Source of the DNA: Flavobacterium cheniae
Lineage (GTDB): Bacteria > Bacteroidota > Bacteroidia > Flavobacteriales > Flavobacteriaceae
Direction of reading: 5' to 3'
NCBI RefSeq assembly: GCF_004363695.1
Contig: NZ_SNZC01000001.1
Coordinates: forward strand, 928,431-992,430
Length of the DNA stretch: 64,000 nucleotides
The position numbers and the translations under genes were made by a program. This document shows, piece by piece, positions 1 to 9,719 of the stretch. A model generated the notes under the pieces. The model did no database searches, was not told the DNA's origin, and was given only the letters and a program-made list of their open reading frames with translations. Position 1 is the stretch's first letter. Every line of letters begins with the position of its first letter.

Positions 1-1
1 G

Positions 2-67
2 AAAATGCTCGACCGAATGAAATTAGGATTCATAGGCAAATATGTTGATTCTAAAATAAAAAAATAA
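2..67 (+). CDS. C-terminal end of an unidentified protein (partial)
   Basis: An open frame enters from the left edge and ends with TAA at 65-67. The visible tail is basic and includes LDRMKLGFIGKY and a closing SKIKK. A hairpin terminator follows within a few bases, which supports this being a real gene end. About 21 residues are too few to name a family. The other two forward frames give no better reading. Confidence 0.4.
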   Translation, partial: KMLDRMKLGFIGKYVDSKIKK

Positions 68-69
68 AA

Positions 70-95
70 GACCGACTAAAAGTCGGCCTTTCTTA
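70..95. terminator. Bidirectional rho-independent terminator
   Basis: A six-base-pair stem (CCGACT at 72-77, AGTCGG at 81-86) with a three-base loop is flanked by T-rich sequence on the right and A-rich sequence on the left. It can therefore end both the rightward gene stopping at 67 and the leftward carboxylase operon stopping at 96. Confidence 0.75.
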
Positions 96-1637
96 TTATA
101 AAGGAATATTTCCGTGTTTTCGTTTTGGAGTATCAACTGTTTTATTTTCCAGCATACTAAATGCTTTCATCAGTTTTCTACGAGTATCTCTTGGTAAAAT
201 TACCTCATCGATAAATCCACGTTGCGCTGCAGTGTATGGATTAGCGAATAACTCTGCATATTCTGCTTCTTTTTCTGCTAATTTAGCTACTGGATCAGCT
301 GCTTCACTAATTTCTTTTTTGAAGATAATTTCTGATGCTCCTTTTGCTCCCATTACCGCAATTTCGGCACTTGGCCAAGCAAAATTCATATCAGCTCCAA
401 TGTGTTTTGAATTCATTACGTCATAAGCACCACCATATGCTTTACGGGTAATTACAGTAACTCTTGGCACCGTAGCTTCGCTGAATGCGTATAATAATTT
501 TGCTCCATGCGTGATGATTCCGTTCCATTCTTGGTCGGTTCCTGGCAAGAAACCTGGTACATCTTCTAACACTAACAATGGAATATTAAAACAATCACAA
601 AAACGAACAAATCTTGCCGCTTTAATCGAACTGTTCACATCCAAACAACCTGCTAAAACCATTGGTTGGTTGGCTACAATTCCGATACTTCTTCCTCCTA
701 AACGAGCAAAACCAACAATAATATTTTCAGCAAAGTCTTTATGGATTTCAAAGAACGAATCTTCATCTATAATTCCACCAATTACTTCGTGCATATCGTA
801 TGGTTTGTTTGCACTATCAGGAACAAGTGTATCTAATTTTTCACGAACCTCATCACCTACTACATAAGGTAATTTAGGAGTTGTTTCTCTATTATTTTGA
901 GGCATATAGCTCAACAATCTTTTGATATCTTCCAAACATTCGATTCCGTTTGGTGAAGTAATATGACAAACTCCTGATTTTGATGCATGAGTTGCTGCTC
1001 CACCTAATTCTTCAGAAGTTACTTCTTCATTGGTAACGGTTTTTACAACGTTTGGTCCAGTTACGAACATATAACTATTGCCTTCCACCATCATAGTAAA
1101 ATCGGTCATGGCCGGAGAATAAACGGCTCCACCAGCACATGGCCCCATAATAGCTGAAATTTGAGGAATAACTCCTGACGCCTGAACGTTTCTGTAGAAA
1201 ATATCGGCATATCCACCTAAAGAACGAACTCCTTCTTGAATACGAGCACCACCTGAATCGTTTAGTCCAATCATTGGAGCACCACTGCGAAGTGCCATAT
1301 CCATTACTTTACAGATTTTTTCTGCATGGGTTTCCGATAACGAACCTCCAAAAACGGTGAAATCTTGTGCAAAAACATACACTAATCTTCCATCGATTGT
1401 TCCGTAACCTGTAACAACTCCGTCGCCGTAATAGACTTCTTTTTCCATTCCGAAATCGGTTGTACGGTGTGTAACTAACATACCAATTTCTTCAAAAGAA
1501 CCTTCATCTAAAAGGTATTCTACACGCTCTCTTGCCGTTAATTTCTTTTTAGCATGATGCGACGCAATTCTTTTTTCGCCTCCACCTAATTTGGCTAAAG
1601 CTATTTTATCGTTTAATACTTTAATTTTATCTTCCAT
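96..1637 (-). CDS. Acyl-CoA carboxylase carboxyltransferase (beta) subunit, probably propionyl-CoA carboxylase
   Basis: This is the biotin-dependent carboxyltransferase that moves CO2 from carboxybiotin to an acyl-CoA, most likely propionyl-CoA to give methylmalonyl-CoA, in the cytoplasm. The 513-residue protein has the two-crotonase-fold layout. Visible signatures are GGARIQEG at about 129-136, [12 protein letters not shown] at about 165-176 and [10 protein letters not shown] at about 191-200, which match PCCB-type enzymes better than AccD. I start it at the ATG at 1637, because the 11 upstream residues do not resemble the family N-terminus. It is last in a leftward operon after the biotin carboxylase and the biotin carrier. 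MeaB and a cobalamin adenosyltransferase elsewhere in the window support a methylmalonyl-CoA role. Substrate choice between propionyl- and other acyl-CoAs is inferred. Confidence 0.92.
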   Translation of the reverse strand: MEDKIKVLNDKIALAKLGGGEKRIASHHAKKKLTARERVEYLLDEGSFEEIGMLVTHRTTDFGMEKEVYYGDGVVTGYGTIDGRLVYVFAQDFTVFGGSLSETHAEKICKVMDMALRSGAPMIGLNDSGGARIQEGVRSLGGYADIFYRNVQASGVIPQISAIMGPCAGGAVYSPAMTDFTMMVEGNSYMFVTGPNVVKTVTNEEVTSEELGGAATHASKSGVCHITSPNGIECLEDIKRLLSYMPQNNRETTPKLPYVVGDEVREKLDTLVPDSANKPYDMHEVIGGIIDEDSFFEIHKDFAENIIVGFARLGGRSIGIVANQPMVLAGCLDVNSSIKAARFVRFCDCFNIPLLVLEDVPGFLPGTDQEWNGIITHGAKLLYAFSEATVPRVTVITRKAYGGAYDVMNSKHIGADMNFAWPSAEIAVMGAKGASEIIFKKEISEAADPVAKLAEKEAEYAELFANPYTAAQRGFIDEVILPRDTRRKLMKAFSMLENKTVDTPKRKHGNIPL

Positions 1638-1670
1638 TTTTTGTAATGAGTCAATTAGACAATTTACCAA

Positions 1671-3119
1671 TTAGTTAGGCAATCTTAACACTTTTTGATC
1701 TTCAACGTATTGTTGAAATGCAATCATTGCTGCAATTTCAGCTTCAGTATCTAATTTTGATTTTAGTTTTTCGGCATCATAATACGCTTTCACAAATCCT
1801 GTATCGAAATCACCTGAACGGAATGCTTCATGTTCCATTACAAATTTTCCGAATGGTAACGTAGTGTGAACTCCTTCAACCAAATAATTATCAATAGCTT
1901 TAATCATTAATTCGATTGATTCTTCACGTGTGTTTCCGTACGTAATCAATTTTGAAAGCATTGGATCGTAATAAATTGGCACATCCATTCCTTCTTCAAT
2001 TCCGTTATCAACACGAATTCCTTCTCCTTCTGGTAATTTATAAGTACTTAAGAAACCAACGTTTGGCAAGAAATCATTCATTGGATCTTCTGCATACACA
2101 CGAAGTTCCATTGCGTGACCTTTTATTTGTAAATCTTCTTGTTTCATTGGTAACGCTTCGCCACGTGCAACACGAATTTGCAATTCTACTAAATCCAATC
2201 CTGAAATTAATTCTGAAACTGGGTGTTCTACTTGCAAACGTGTATTCATTTCTAAAAAGTAGAAATTATGGTCAGCATCCATCAAAAATTCGACAGTTCC
2301 TGCTCCTAAGTAATCACAAGCTTTAGCAACTTTTACAGCCGCTTCGCCCATTTCTTTACGCTTTTCTGGAGTCAAAATTGCTGAAGGCGCTTCTTCTACT
2401 ACTTTTTGGTGACGACGTTGGATGCTACATTCTCTTTCGAAAACATACACAATATTACCATGACTATCAGCCATTACTTGAATTTCGATGTGACGTGGTT
2501 TGGTAACATATTTTTCAATGAAAACCGAACCGTCTCCAAAAGCATTTGTTGCTTCTGAAATCGCTCTATCCATTTGAGAAACGAAGTCTTCTGCTTTTTC
2601 TACTATACGCATACCTTTTCCACCACCACCTGCTGAGGCTTTGATTAGAATAGGAAAACCAATTTCTGTAGCAATTTTCTTTGCTGCTTCGATATCTGTA
2701 ATAGCATCTTCTGTTCCTGGAACCATTGGGATGTTGTAATCTTTAACAGCATCTTTAGCCGCTAATTTATTTCCCATCATTTCGATGGCTTTAGATTTTG
2801 GTCCGATGAAAATGATGTTGTTCTTTTCACATTCTTCTGCAAAATGTGAATTTTCACTTAAGAAGCCATAACCTGGATGAACAGCATCAACACCCAATTC
2901 TTTACAAACTTCGATGATTTTATCACCACGTAAATACGATTGACTCGAAGCTGCTTCTCCAATTAAAACTGCTTCATCTGCATATTTAACATGCAATGCA
3001 TTTCTATCGGCTGACGAATAAACAGCAACAGTTTTGATTCCCATTTTTTTCGCGGTTTTCATTACTCTGATAGCAATTTCACCACGATTGGCAACTAATA
3101 TTTTTTTAATTTCTTTCAT
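1671..3119 (-). CDS. accC: Biotin carboxylase subunit of acyl-CoA carboxylase
   Basis: ATP-dependent biotin carboxylase that loads bicarbonate-derived CO2 onto the biotin of the neighbouring carrier protein. The 482-residue protein has the N-terminal domain (VANRGEIAIRV at about 9-19), the ATP-grasp glycine loop ASAGGGGKGM at about 161-170, and the catalytic stretch EMNTRLQVEHP at about 290-300. The ATG at 3119 lies one base after the stop of the biotin carrier gene. The longer reading from 3134 would overlap that gene and adds residues not expected in the family. The accC symbol reflects homology; the subunit probably serves a propionyl-CoA carboxylase rather than, or as well as, acetyl-CoA carboxylase. 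Confidence 0.93.
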   Translation of the reverse strand: MKEIKKILVANRGEIAIRVMKTAKKMGIKTVAVYSSADRNALHVKYADEAVLIGEAASSQSYLRGDKIIEVCKELGVDAVHPGYGFLSENSHFAEECEKNNIIFIGPKSKAIEMMGNKLAAKDAVKDYNIPMVPGTEDAITDIEAAKKIATEIGFPILIKASAGGGGKGMRIVEKAEDFVSQMDRAISEATNAFGDGSVFIEKYVTKPRHIEIQVMADSHGNIVYVFERECSIQRRHQKVVEEAPSAILTPEKRKEMGEAAVKVAKACDYLGAGTVEFLMDADHNFYFLEMNTRLQVEHPVSELISGLDLVELQIRVARGEALPMKQEDLQIKGHAMELRVYAEDPMNDFLPNVGFLSTYKLPEGEGIRVDNGIEEGMDVPIYYDPMLSKLITYGNTREESIELMIKAIDNYLVEGVHTTLPFGKFVMEHEAFRSGDFDTGFVKAYYDAEKLKSKLDTEAEIAAMIAFQQYVEDQKVLRLPN

Positions 3120-3120
3120 G

Positions 3121-3606
3121 TTATTCGAATTCAATTAACAATTGTCCTTTATCTACAGCGTTTCCTTTTTCAACGGCAATCGATTTGATAACTCCGTCTC
3201 TTGGCGAAAGGAAACAGTTTTCCATTTTCATTGCTTCTAAAATCAATAAAGGATCATTTTCTTTTACTTCTTGTCCAACCGAAACGTTGATTTCTAATAT
3301 CAAACCTGGCATTGGAGCTTTAATAGCGTTCACTACTTTTGTTCTACCACGTTCAATTCCCATGCTTTTAATTAATTCATCTAAAGCATCAGAAATAGCA
3401 ACCTCGTAAGTGTTGTTGTTAACTTTTACGGTATATTTTTTAGAAAGAAAATCAGCTGAAACAATTTCAGCCTTGTAGGGTTTGTTGTCTTTTAGCACAT
3501 GAAACTTAGCTTCATCTACCTTTACGGCATCTAACTTTTGAAGATCGTTTTCAGTAACTTCAAACGAAGCCGAATTGTTTACTAAAAGTTTATAATTTGT
3601 GCTCAT
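3121..3606 (-). CDS. Biotin carboxyl carrier protein of acyl-CoA carboxylase
   Basis: This 161-residue protein carries the biotin that shuttles CO2 between the two enzymes encoded downstream. Its C-terminal half is a biotinyl domain with the EAMKM motif; the biotinylated lysine is K127. An APMPG segment lies about 30 residues before it, as is usual. The N-terminal part (about 1-85) resembles the small linker domain found before biotinyl domains in propionyl-CoA and oxaloacetate-type carboxylases. It is first in the leftward three-gene operon, one base ahead of the biotin carboxylase start, so translational coupling is likely. It is not the shorter alanine/proline-rich AccB type. Confidence 0.9.
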   Translation of the reverse strand: MSTNYKLLVNNSASFEVTENDLQKLDAVKVDEAKFHVLKDNKPYKAEIVSADFLSKKYTVKVNNNTYEVAISDALDELIKSMGIERGRTKVVNAIKAPMPGLILEINVSVGQEVKENDPLLILEAMKMENCFLSPRDGVIKSIAVEKGNAVDKGQLLIEFE

Positions 3607-3699
3607 ATGAGATTATTTTTAGTGGACGTAAACTTACAAAAAGAAAACGTTTTCTAAAGTGATAATTCTCATAAAATTTGTAAAAATACTATAGCTAAT

Positions 3700-5901
3700 T
3701 TACAAAGTTAACAATCCAAATTGTCGCATAGTCATAATTGGCTTTGAATACCAAAACAATTCAAAATCATCAAATTGTTGTTCAAAATCAGATTTTAGCT
3801 GTGAAAAAGTCATTTTGTTTTCAGTATAAACAGAAATTTTTTCTAAAGTTGCAACCAACCACTTTCCTTCTTCTGCATTTACCGAAATATCATAGGTTTG
3901 AGTTTTATTGTGAAACGTTAATTTCATTATTTCCCATGAAGTTCCTTTTTTCGATTTGGTGAAGATTTCGGTTTGAGGCTTTCCTCCTATCCAAACGATT
4001 TTCGCATTGGGTTTCGTGTTGAAATTTTGTTCTTTTTCTAAACAATTATAAATAAAGTCAGAAGGAATTTTTGTTTTTGGAATTTTGAAATCGAACCAAT
4101 CTTGCAAATCGTAATCGAAGCAGATTCCGTGCATATAATTAAACAACGATTTTTTCAATCCAAAACTAAACTTATCATGATTGATTCCGGTTTTGTCTTT
4201 AAAATTGATGTCGTTATTAGCAAAAGTAATTTCATTCTGATCTGGAATTACTCCAAACTCTTCTGGAAACATTCCCACTGGAGAATGCGCTGTCATGGCA
4301 AATTGATGCCAAAAACCACTTTGTAAGACTCCTAATTCAAATAACTGACGCACCATTTCCAAGCTATCTACCGTTTCCTGAATGGTTTGCGTAGGATAAC
4401 CGTACATCAAATACGCATGAACCATAATTCCTGATTCTGTGAAATTTCGGGTAACTTGTGCTACTTGCTCGACCGTTACTCCTTTTTTGATTAATTCTAA
4501 AAGTCGGTCTGAAGCCACTTCTAATCCACCAGAAACTGCAATACAACCTGATTCTTTTAACAACAAACATAAATCAGCTGTAAAACTTTTTTCAAAACGA
4601 ATGTTGGTCCACCAAGTGACTACTAATTTGCGTTTGATGATTTCTAAAGCTACTTCTCGCATTAAAGCTGGCGGCGCTGCTTCATCTACAAAATGGAATC
4701 CGTTTTCGCCTGTTTGAGCGATTAATTCTTCCATTCGGTCGACCAAAATTTTTGCGGCAATAGGCTCGTAAAGCTTAATGTAATCTAAAGAAATATCGCA
4801 AAACGTACATTTCCCCCAATAACAACCGTGTGCCATGGTGAGTTTATTCCAACGACCGTCGCTCCACAAACTGTGCATTGGATTTGCAATTTCTATAACC
4901 GAAATGTATTTATCTAACAACAAATCAGAATAATCGGGTGTTCCCACTTCTGCTTGTTTGTAATCGTGACGTGAAGTGTTGTTTATATAAACGACTTCAT
5001 TGTTCTCTAAAAGAAAAGTTCTTTTAAATTGGACTTCGACAAGCTCTGTCTGACAAACTGCATCAAATAATAATTCCACAGGAAGTTCACCATCATCTAA
5101 AGTAATAAAATCGAAGAATTCAAAAACTCGATTATCTTTTAATTCGCGAAGTTCCGTATTTGGAAAACCTCCGCCCATCGACAATTTTATATTTGGATAA
5201 TTGGCTTTTATAAACTGAGCACAACGAAAAGCGCTATATAAATTACCCGGAAATGGAACTGAAATTAAAACCAATTTCGGTTGTACTTCTTCAATTCTTT
5301 CTTTGAGAATTTTGATTGTAATTTCGTTTATGAAAGTTAACTCGTTTTGCAAGTGATTGTATAACTCATCAAACGAATTCGCGCTTCTTCCTAAACGTTC
5401 TGCATAGCGACTAAAACCAAAATTTTCATCAATACATTCCACAATGAAATCCGATAAATCTTCTAAATATAAAGTTGCTAAATGCTTTGCTTTATCTTGC
5501 ATTCCCATGGAACCAAATGCAAATTCCATATCGTCTAATTGGTCAAAACGAGACGCTTCGGGTAAGAAATTCCCTGAACAAATTTGACGTGCTAAAGATG
5601 GATTTTTACCCTGAAGAAAAGCGATTACGGAATCGATTGTTTTGATGTAATCGTCTTTTAGAGAATAAATTCTTTGGGAGTTGGAAGTTGGGAGTTGGGA
5701 GTTATCTCGACTTCGCTCGATGTGACAAAAGATATTGGCTAAACCTTTTTTGGAAAATAGTTCTAAAATCACTTCAATACCTAAATCCATTTGGAAAGCC
5801 GAAATGTTTTTGGTATTCAAAAAACCTTTGATATAAGCCGTTGCTGGATACGGTGTATTCAGTTGGGTAAAAGGTGGTGTGATTAAGAGAATGTCTTTCA
5901 A
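3700..5901 (-). CDS. B12-binding-type radical SAM protein
   Basis: The N-terminal half resembles cobalamin-binding-type domains of this enzyme group. The radical SAM core has the cluster motif GCYWGKCTFCD at about residues 356-366; its spacing is CX4CX2C, a variant of the usual CX3CX2C. A following segment with SGGLEVASDRLLELIKKGV fits a radical SAM barrel. No substrate can be read from the sequence. The frame contains two short inserts encoded by dispersed repeats: residues about 59-77 (repeat at 5672-5727) and about 282-290 (repeat at 5033-5058, read as TELVEV). Neither breaks the frame. The gene stands alone, divergent from the secreted repeat protein. The family call is firm and the reaction unknown. 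Confidence 0.85.
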   Translation of the reverse strand: MKDILLITPPFTQLNTPYPATAYIKGFLNTKNISAFQMDLGIEVILELFSKKGLANIFCHIERSRDNSQLPTSNSQRIYSLKDDYIKTIDSVIAFLQGKNPSLARQICSGNFLPEASRFDQLDDMEFAFGSMGMQDKAKHLATLYLEDLSDFIVECIDENFGFSRYAERLGRSANSFDELYNHLQNELTFINEITIKILKERIEEVQPKLVLISVPFPGNLYSAFRCAQFIKANYPNIKLSMGGGFPNTELRELKDNRVFEFFDFITLDDGELPVELLFDAVCQTELVEVQFKRTFLLENNEVVYINNTSRHDYKQAEVGTPDYSDLLLDKYISVIEIANPMHSLWSDGRWNKLTMAHGCYWGKCTFCDISLDYIKLYEPIAAKILVDRMEELIAQTGENGFHFVDEAAPPALMREVALEIIKRKLVVTWWTNIRFEKSFTADLCLLLKESGCIAVSGGLEVASDRLLELIKKGVTVEQVAQVTRNFTESGIMVHAYLMYGYPTQTIQETVDSLEMVRQLFELGVLQSGFWHQFAMTAHSPVGMFPEEFGVIPDQNEITFANNDINFKDKTGINHDKFSFGLKKSLFNYMHGICFDYDLQDWFDFKIPKTKIPSDFIYNCLEKEQNFNTKPNAKIVWIGGKPQTEIFTKSKKGTSWEIMKLTFHNKTQTYDISVNAEEGKWLVATLEKISVYTENKMTFSQLKSDFEQQFDDFELFWYSKPIMTMRQFGLLTL
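5033..5058 (-). repeat. Dispersed repeat (TELVEV type) inside a coding region
   Basis: On the minus strand this 26-base stretch includes AGCTTGTCGAAGT after a TCAGACAGAG-like lead. It resembles a repeat I recognise as common in flavobacterial genomes, where it is often translated as TELVEV. Here it is read in that frame within the radical SAM gene. The match to a known repeat is from memory, not from a search. Confidence 0.6.
5672..5727 (-). repeat. Short tandem repeats plus CGAGCGAAGTCGAG-type repeat inside a coding region
   Basis: Reading the plus strand, several near-copies of the heptamer GGGAGTT/GGAAGTT run from about 5672 to 5704. They are followed at 5706-5727 by a partly palindromic unit whose minus-strand core is CGAGCGAAGTCGAG. 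The same core occurs at 27479-27494 between genes. The whole stretch is translated in frame in the radical SAM protein as an insert rich in S, N, R and Q. Confidence 0.65.
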
Positions 5902-5957
5902 GGTTTTACTGTAAAGTTAAGGTTATCTATGTTAGAAAAAGTTTAAAATGTTTTTTT

Positions 5958-5991
5958 TTGTAAAAAATAAATTCGCTTTTTTGTATTTTTG
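5958..5991 (+). promoter_or_regulatory. Bacteroidota-type promoter
   Basis: TTG at 5958-5960 and the -7 box TATTTTTG at 5984-5991 are separated by 23 bases, just upstream of the ATG at 6008. The -7 box fits TAnnTTTG exactly. The spacing is at the long end of the usual range. Confidence 0.55.
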
Positions 5992-6007
5992 CGAAAAATT
6001 TTACAAA

Positions 6008-9000
6008 ATGAAAAATATTCTTTTTCAAATCTCTCTACTTTTTCTAACTATTACTTGTTTAGGGCAAAATTCCGAATTAAATACCAAAAATTCAAACATT
6101 GTTTTAATTAATGGTCGTGCATTTGAAAGTACTCCTGAATTTAACTTAAATGATTCTCTTCAAAGACAACAATTTCTTAACAAAATTGAGGCTGAAAGAA
6201 ATTTGAATTCCTCCAGGTTTATTCCTTTTTCAAGATTACAAAGTTCGGTATTTTTGTGTAATAACGGGGGGTTTGAAGAATTTGAAAATTCAAACAATAC
6301 TTATACTTTAAAAAATTATAGTTACGGCATTGGATCACCAGAAAATCCTATGCAATGTAAAGATGTCTATGTAAATGCTAACCAAGGAATAATTCAATAT
6401 AATCCAAACACAACCAATATAATGGCTACTACGGTACCATCTAATTATTATGATGAATTTATTGGTAACATTAACGGATTTGATCAATATGTTTTAAAGG
6501 TAAATCATAAAAATTCAACTATTACTTCTGGAGTTATTCAAACAAAACGTTTTAAAACTAATAATGAAACTGAAGTTAAATTTAATTTTAAAGCGGTACT
6601 TCAAAGTATAACAGGATCCGATCATTATAATGAACAACCTTATTTCAAGGCTAAAATTATTAAAAACAATATTGTAGTTAGTGAGTTTTGTTTAATTGGA
6701 GATCCTAACAATTGTATTTTCACTCAATTTGGATCATCAAATAGTGAAAGTATTATCCTTTACACTCAAAATTGGCAATCAGGAATTTTAGATATTTCTT
6801 CAATTCCAAACAACGAAGATTTTATAATAGAATTTACTGCATCAAGATGTGGCTTAAATGGTCATTTTGGTTATGCCTATATAGACGATTTATGCTTGTT
6901 ACATTCTAGTGAAAACTTACAAGGTGGTATTGAAATAAATCCATTATTTGAAATTTGCCCTACATTTCCATTATCAGTATGTGGTACATTTACTATTCCT
7001 AATTCTGGTGGAGTTAGTGCAAATGTTCAATCTATCGAATTAAAAGTTTTAAACGAAAACAATCAAGTTGTTTATACTTCATTAAATCCTTCTCAGTTAG
7101 ATATAAACACCAAAACTTTCTGTTTTGAAATTAATTCAACTAACTTACCTAATACAACAAACAGCAACTACAATGTTCAAGCAATTATAAATTATGGTAT
7201 CGTACAAGGTAACACACCGTGTTCTGGAACTAACTTTACAAGCGCCTCTGACAGTGATGCAAATACAGGTTGGGACATTTCATTTTTAAATTGTTTACCA
7301 GATTGTGATTATAAACCGATAACTACAAATTTATTTAAATGTGATTTAAATGGTGATGGAAAAGAGTTTTTTGATTTAACAAACTGTGAAAGTTTAATAA
7401 TCAACAACTCTTCAAACTATACTTTTAGTTATTACATTAATCAAAATGATGCATTTAATGATGTAAATTCAATACAAAATTTTCAAAATTTTGAAAGCTA
7501 TACTTCGGCAATTTTTGTTAGAGTCATTAAAGATGCTACTTGTTATAAAATAATTCCAATACAGCTTACCGTTAAAAATCCTTTCACAACCATTTCGGGA
7601 ATTTTAAATGTTTGTAGCGGAAGTACAACATTAACAGCATCTCAAGGAACAAACTATCTTTGGTCAACGGGAGAAACTACACGAAGTATTGATGTAAATT
7701 CTGTTGGTACATATTCAGTTACCGTTACAGATAGTTTTGGATGTATTTCTTCTAATAGTGTTACAATTTTACCTAATCAAGTAGCTGTTTTACCTACAAT
7801 AGAAATTCAGCAACCAAGCTGCCATGTAATATATGGAACTATAACTGTTACTTCTCCTGCTTCAGAATATAGCTATGATGGTGGAGCAACTTGGACAACA
7901 TCTAACACTCGTACAAATCTAAATCCAGGAACCTATCAGGTTAAAATTAGAACAATAATGGGATGTGAGTCTTATAATTCTCCTATAACAATTCGCCCTA
8001 TATTATTAAGTACTCCTTATGTATCGTATACAAGTCCTTCTTTTTGCGGAGATTTTGGTTCTATTACTATACAAACTCAAGCTACTGAATACAGTTTTGA
8101 TGATGGTTTAACTTGGTCAACAAATAATACCGCAACAAACCTACCTATTGGAATTTATACTGTTAGAATAAAAGACTCAGATGGTTGTATTTCCAATCCA
8201 AGAATTATTTCAATTGAAGGTATTTTCTTAAATACTTTAGATTATAATGTTATTGAACCATACTGTTCAAATTTAGGAAGTATAACCATTACAACAACAG
8301 CTAGTGAATATAGTTTTGATGGAGGAAATACTTGGCAAACTACTAACACATTAAATAATGTAACCGCTGACACTTATATTCTAAAAATTAAAAATGCGCA
8401 AGGATGCAGCTCTCCAAATTATTATGTTTATGTAAGAAGTTTAGAGAACACTCAACCTAATTATATTATTGACCCAGCAGGTTGTAACAAATATGCAAGT
8501 GTTACTATAACAACAATTGGAGATGAGTATAGTTTTGATGGAGGAATAACATGGGGAACATCAAACACTTTAGAAAATCTAAATCAAGGTAATTATGTTT
8601 CAATTAAAATAAAAAGAGGTAATTGCCAATCGCTATCAAGTACATTATATATTTCATCTTCTTTTTTACCATTACCTAACTCACAAGATTTCACGACACT
8701 TATATGTGATAACAGTAATAATGGTGACGAAGTAGTTAATTTAACACAATTTAATCAAAACATCATAAACAATCCTAATAATTACAATTTCACTTACTAC
8801 AATTCTCTAATTGGAGCACAAAATCAAACGATCTCAGATCAGATAACTACAGTTTCAAATTATAATTTGAACCAAACCGACAAAACTATCTATGTTTTAG
8901 TAAGAGACAACTTTGGATGTTATCAAATAAGTAATTTACATTTAACTTTAATACAAACACCAGTAATAACATTAACCAATTTATATTACTTATGTGAAAA

Positions 9001-9646
9001 CTTTACTGTTACATTAAGTGAAAACAATTATTTTGATAGTTATTTATGGTCAACTGGTGAAACTACTCCATCAATAGTAATTAATCAACCTGGTAATTAT
9101 AGTTTAACAGTTACAGAAATTCATGGAAACGTAATATGTACTACAACTAAAACTGTAACTGTTGTTTTATCTAATCCTGCAACTATTGGTACATTTGAAA
9201 CATTTGACTGGACAGAGCAAAACAACGTAATTACAGTAAATGTTTCCGGCTTGGGTGATTATGAATATTCTTTAAACGGAATTGAGTATCAGGATAGCCC
9301 CGTATTTTCAGACTTGCCAAATGGAGAATACACCGTATTTGTTAGGGACAAACACGGATGTGGCATAAGTTCCGACGAAATTTACTTACTAATGTATCCA
9401 AAATATTTTACTCCAAATGATGACACATATAATGATTATTGGAGAATTAAGTTTTCAGAAAACGAACCTAATTTAAAAATTCTGATTTTTGATAGACACG
9501 GTAAATTTTTAACGCAATTTGGACCAAATGATTTGGGATGGGATGGGATTCATAATGGAGAACCATTACCCTCAACTGATTACTGGTTTGTAGTAAAAAG
9601 AGAAAATGGAAAAGAACACAGAGGTCATTTTACGCTAAAAAGATAA
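6008..9646 (+). CDS. Secreted SprB-repeat protein with gliding motility-associated (type IX) C-terminal domain
   Basis: A 1212-residue exported protein. The first 20 residues are a signal peptide (MKNILFQI then a hydrophobic core to CLGQ). Four SprB-type repeats lie at about residues 597-877, each with a core like YSFDGGxTW, a NxLxxGxY turn and a closing GC. A fifth, divergent copy lies at about 1065-1120. Ig-like stretches with LWSTGETT occur twice. The last ~85 residues (YPKYFTPNDD to the end) match the CHU_C/gliding motility-associated domain, the type B sorting signal for type IX secretion. The ATG at 6008 is chosen because the signal peptide begins there; the longer frame from 5948 overlaps the promoter. 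It is probably a cell-surface adhesin or matrix protein. No ligand can be inferred. Confidence 0.88.
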   Translation: MKNILFQISLLFLTITCLGQNSELNTKNSNIVLINGRAFESTPEFNLNDSLQRQQFLNKIEAERNLNSSRFIPFSRLQSSVFLCNNGGFEEFENSNNTYTLKNYSYGIGSPENPMQCKDVYVNANQGIIQYNPNTTNIMATTVPSNYYDEFIGNINGFDQYVLKVNHKNSTITSGVIQTKRFKTNNETEVKFNFKAVLQSITGSDHYNEQPYFKAKIIKNNIVVSEFCLIGDPNNCIFTQFGSSNSESIILYTQNWQSGILDISSIPNNEDFIIEFTASRCGLNGHFGYAYIDDLCLLHSSENLQGGIEINPLFEICPTFPLSVCGTFTIPNSGGVSANVQSIELKVLNENNQVVYTSLNPSQLDINTKTFCFEINSTNLPNTTNSNYNVQAIINYGIVQGNTPCSGTNFTSASDSDANTGWDISFLNCLPDCDYKPITTNLFKCDLNGDGKEFFDLTNCESLIINNSSNYTFSYYINQNDAFNDVNSIQNFQNFESYTSAIFVRVIKDATCYKIIPIQLTVKNPFTTISGILNVCSGSTTLTASQGTNYLWSTGETTRSIDVNSVGTYSVTVTDSFGCISSNSVTILPNQVAVLPTIEIQQPSCHVIYGTITVTSPASEYSYDGGATWTTSNTRTNLNPGTYQVKIRTIMGCESYNSPITIRPILLSTPYVSYTSPSFCGDFGSITIQTQATEYSFDDGLTWSTNNTATNLPIGIYTVRIKDSDGCISNPRIISIEGIFLNTLDYNVIEPYCSNLGSITITTTASEYSFDGGNTWQTTNTLNNVTADTYILKIKNAQGCSSPNYYVYVRSLENTQPNYIIDPAGCNKYASVTITTIGDEYSFDGGITWGTSNTLENLNQGNYVSIKIKRGNCQSLSSTLYISSSFLPLPNSQDFTTLICDNSNNGDEVVNLTQFNQNIINNPNNYNFTYYNSLIGAQNQTISDQITTVSNYNLNQTDKTIYVLVRDNFGCYQISNLHLTLIQTPVITLTNLYYLCENFTVTLSENNYFDSYLWSTGETTPSIVINQPGNYSLTVTEIHGNVICTTTKTVTVVLSNPATIGTFETFDWTEQNNVITVNVSGLGDYEYSLNGIEYQDSPVFSDLPNGEYTVFVRDKHGCGISSDEIYLLMYPKYFTPNDDTYNDYWRIKFSENEPNLKILIFDRHGKFLTQFGPNDLGWDGIHNGEPLPSTDYWFVVKRENGKEHRGHFTLKR

Positions 9647-9719
9647 AATTATAAGCCTTTGTTAAAACCCTTTTTGTGAGTTATATTTTTAGTATTTTAG
9701 CAGAAAAATAATTGCTAAA

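Noticed and set aside
232..867. Open frames opposite the carboxyltransferase gene
   Set aside because: They lie wholly antisense to a well-conserved enzyme and show no recognisable domain; shadows.
4102..4717. Open frames overlapping the radical SAM gene on both strands
   Set aside because: Serine- and cysteine-rich translations with no domain, covered by a clear enzyme; shadows.
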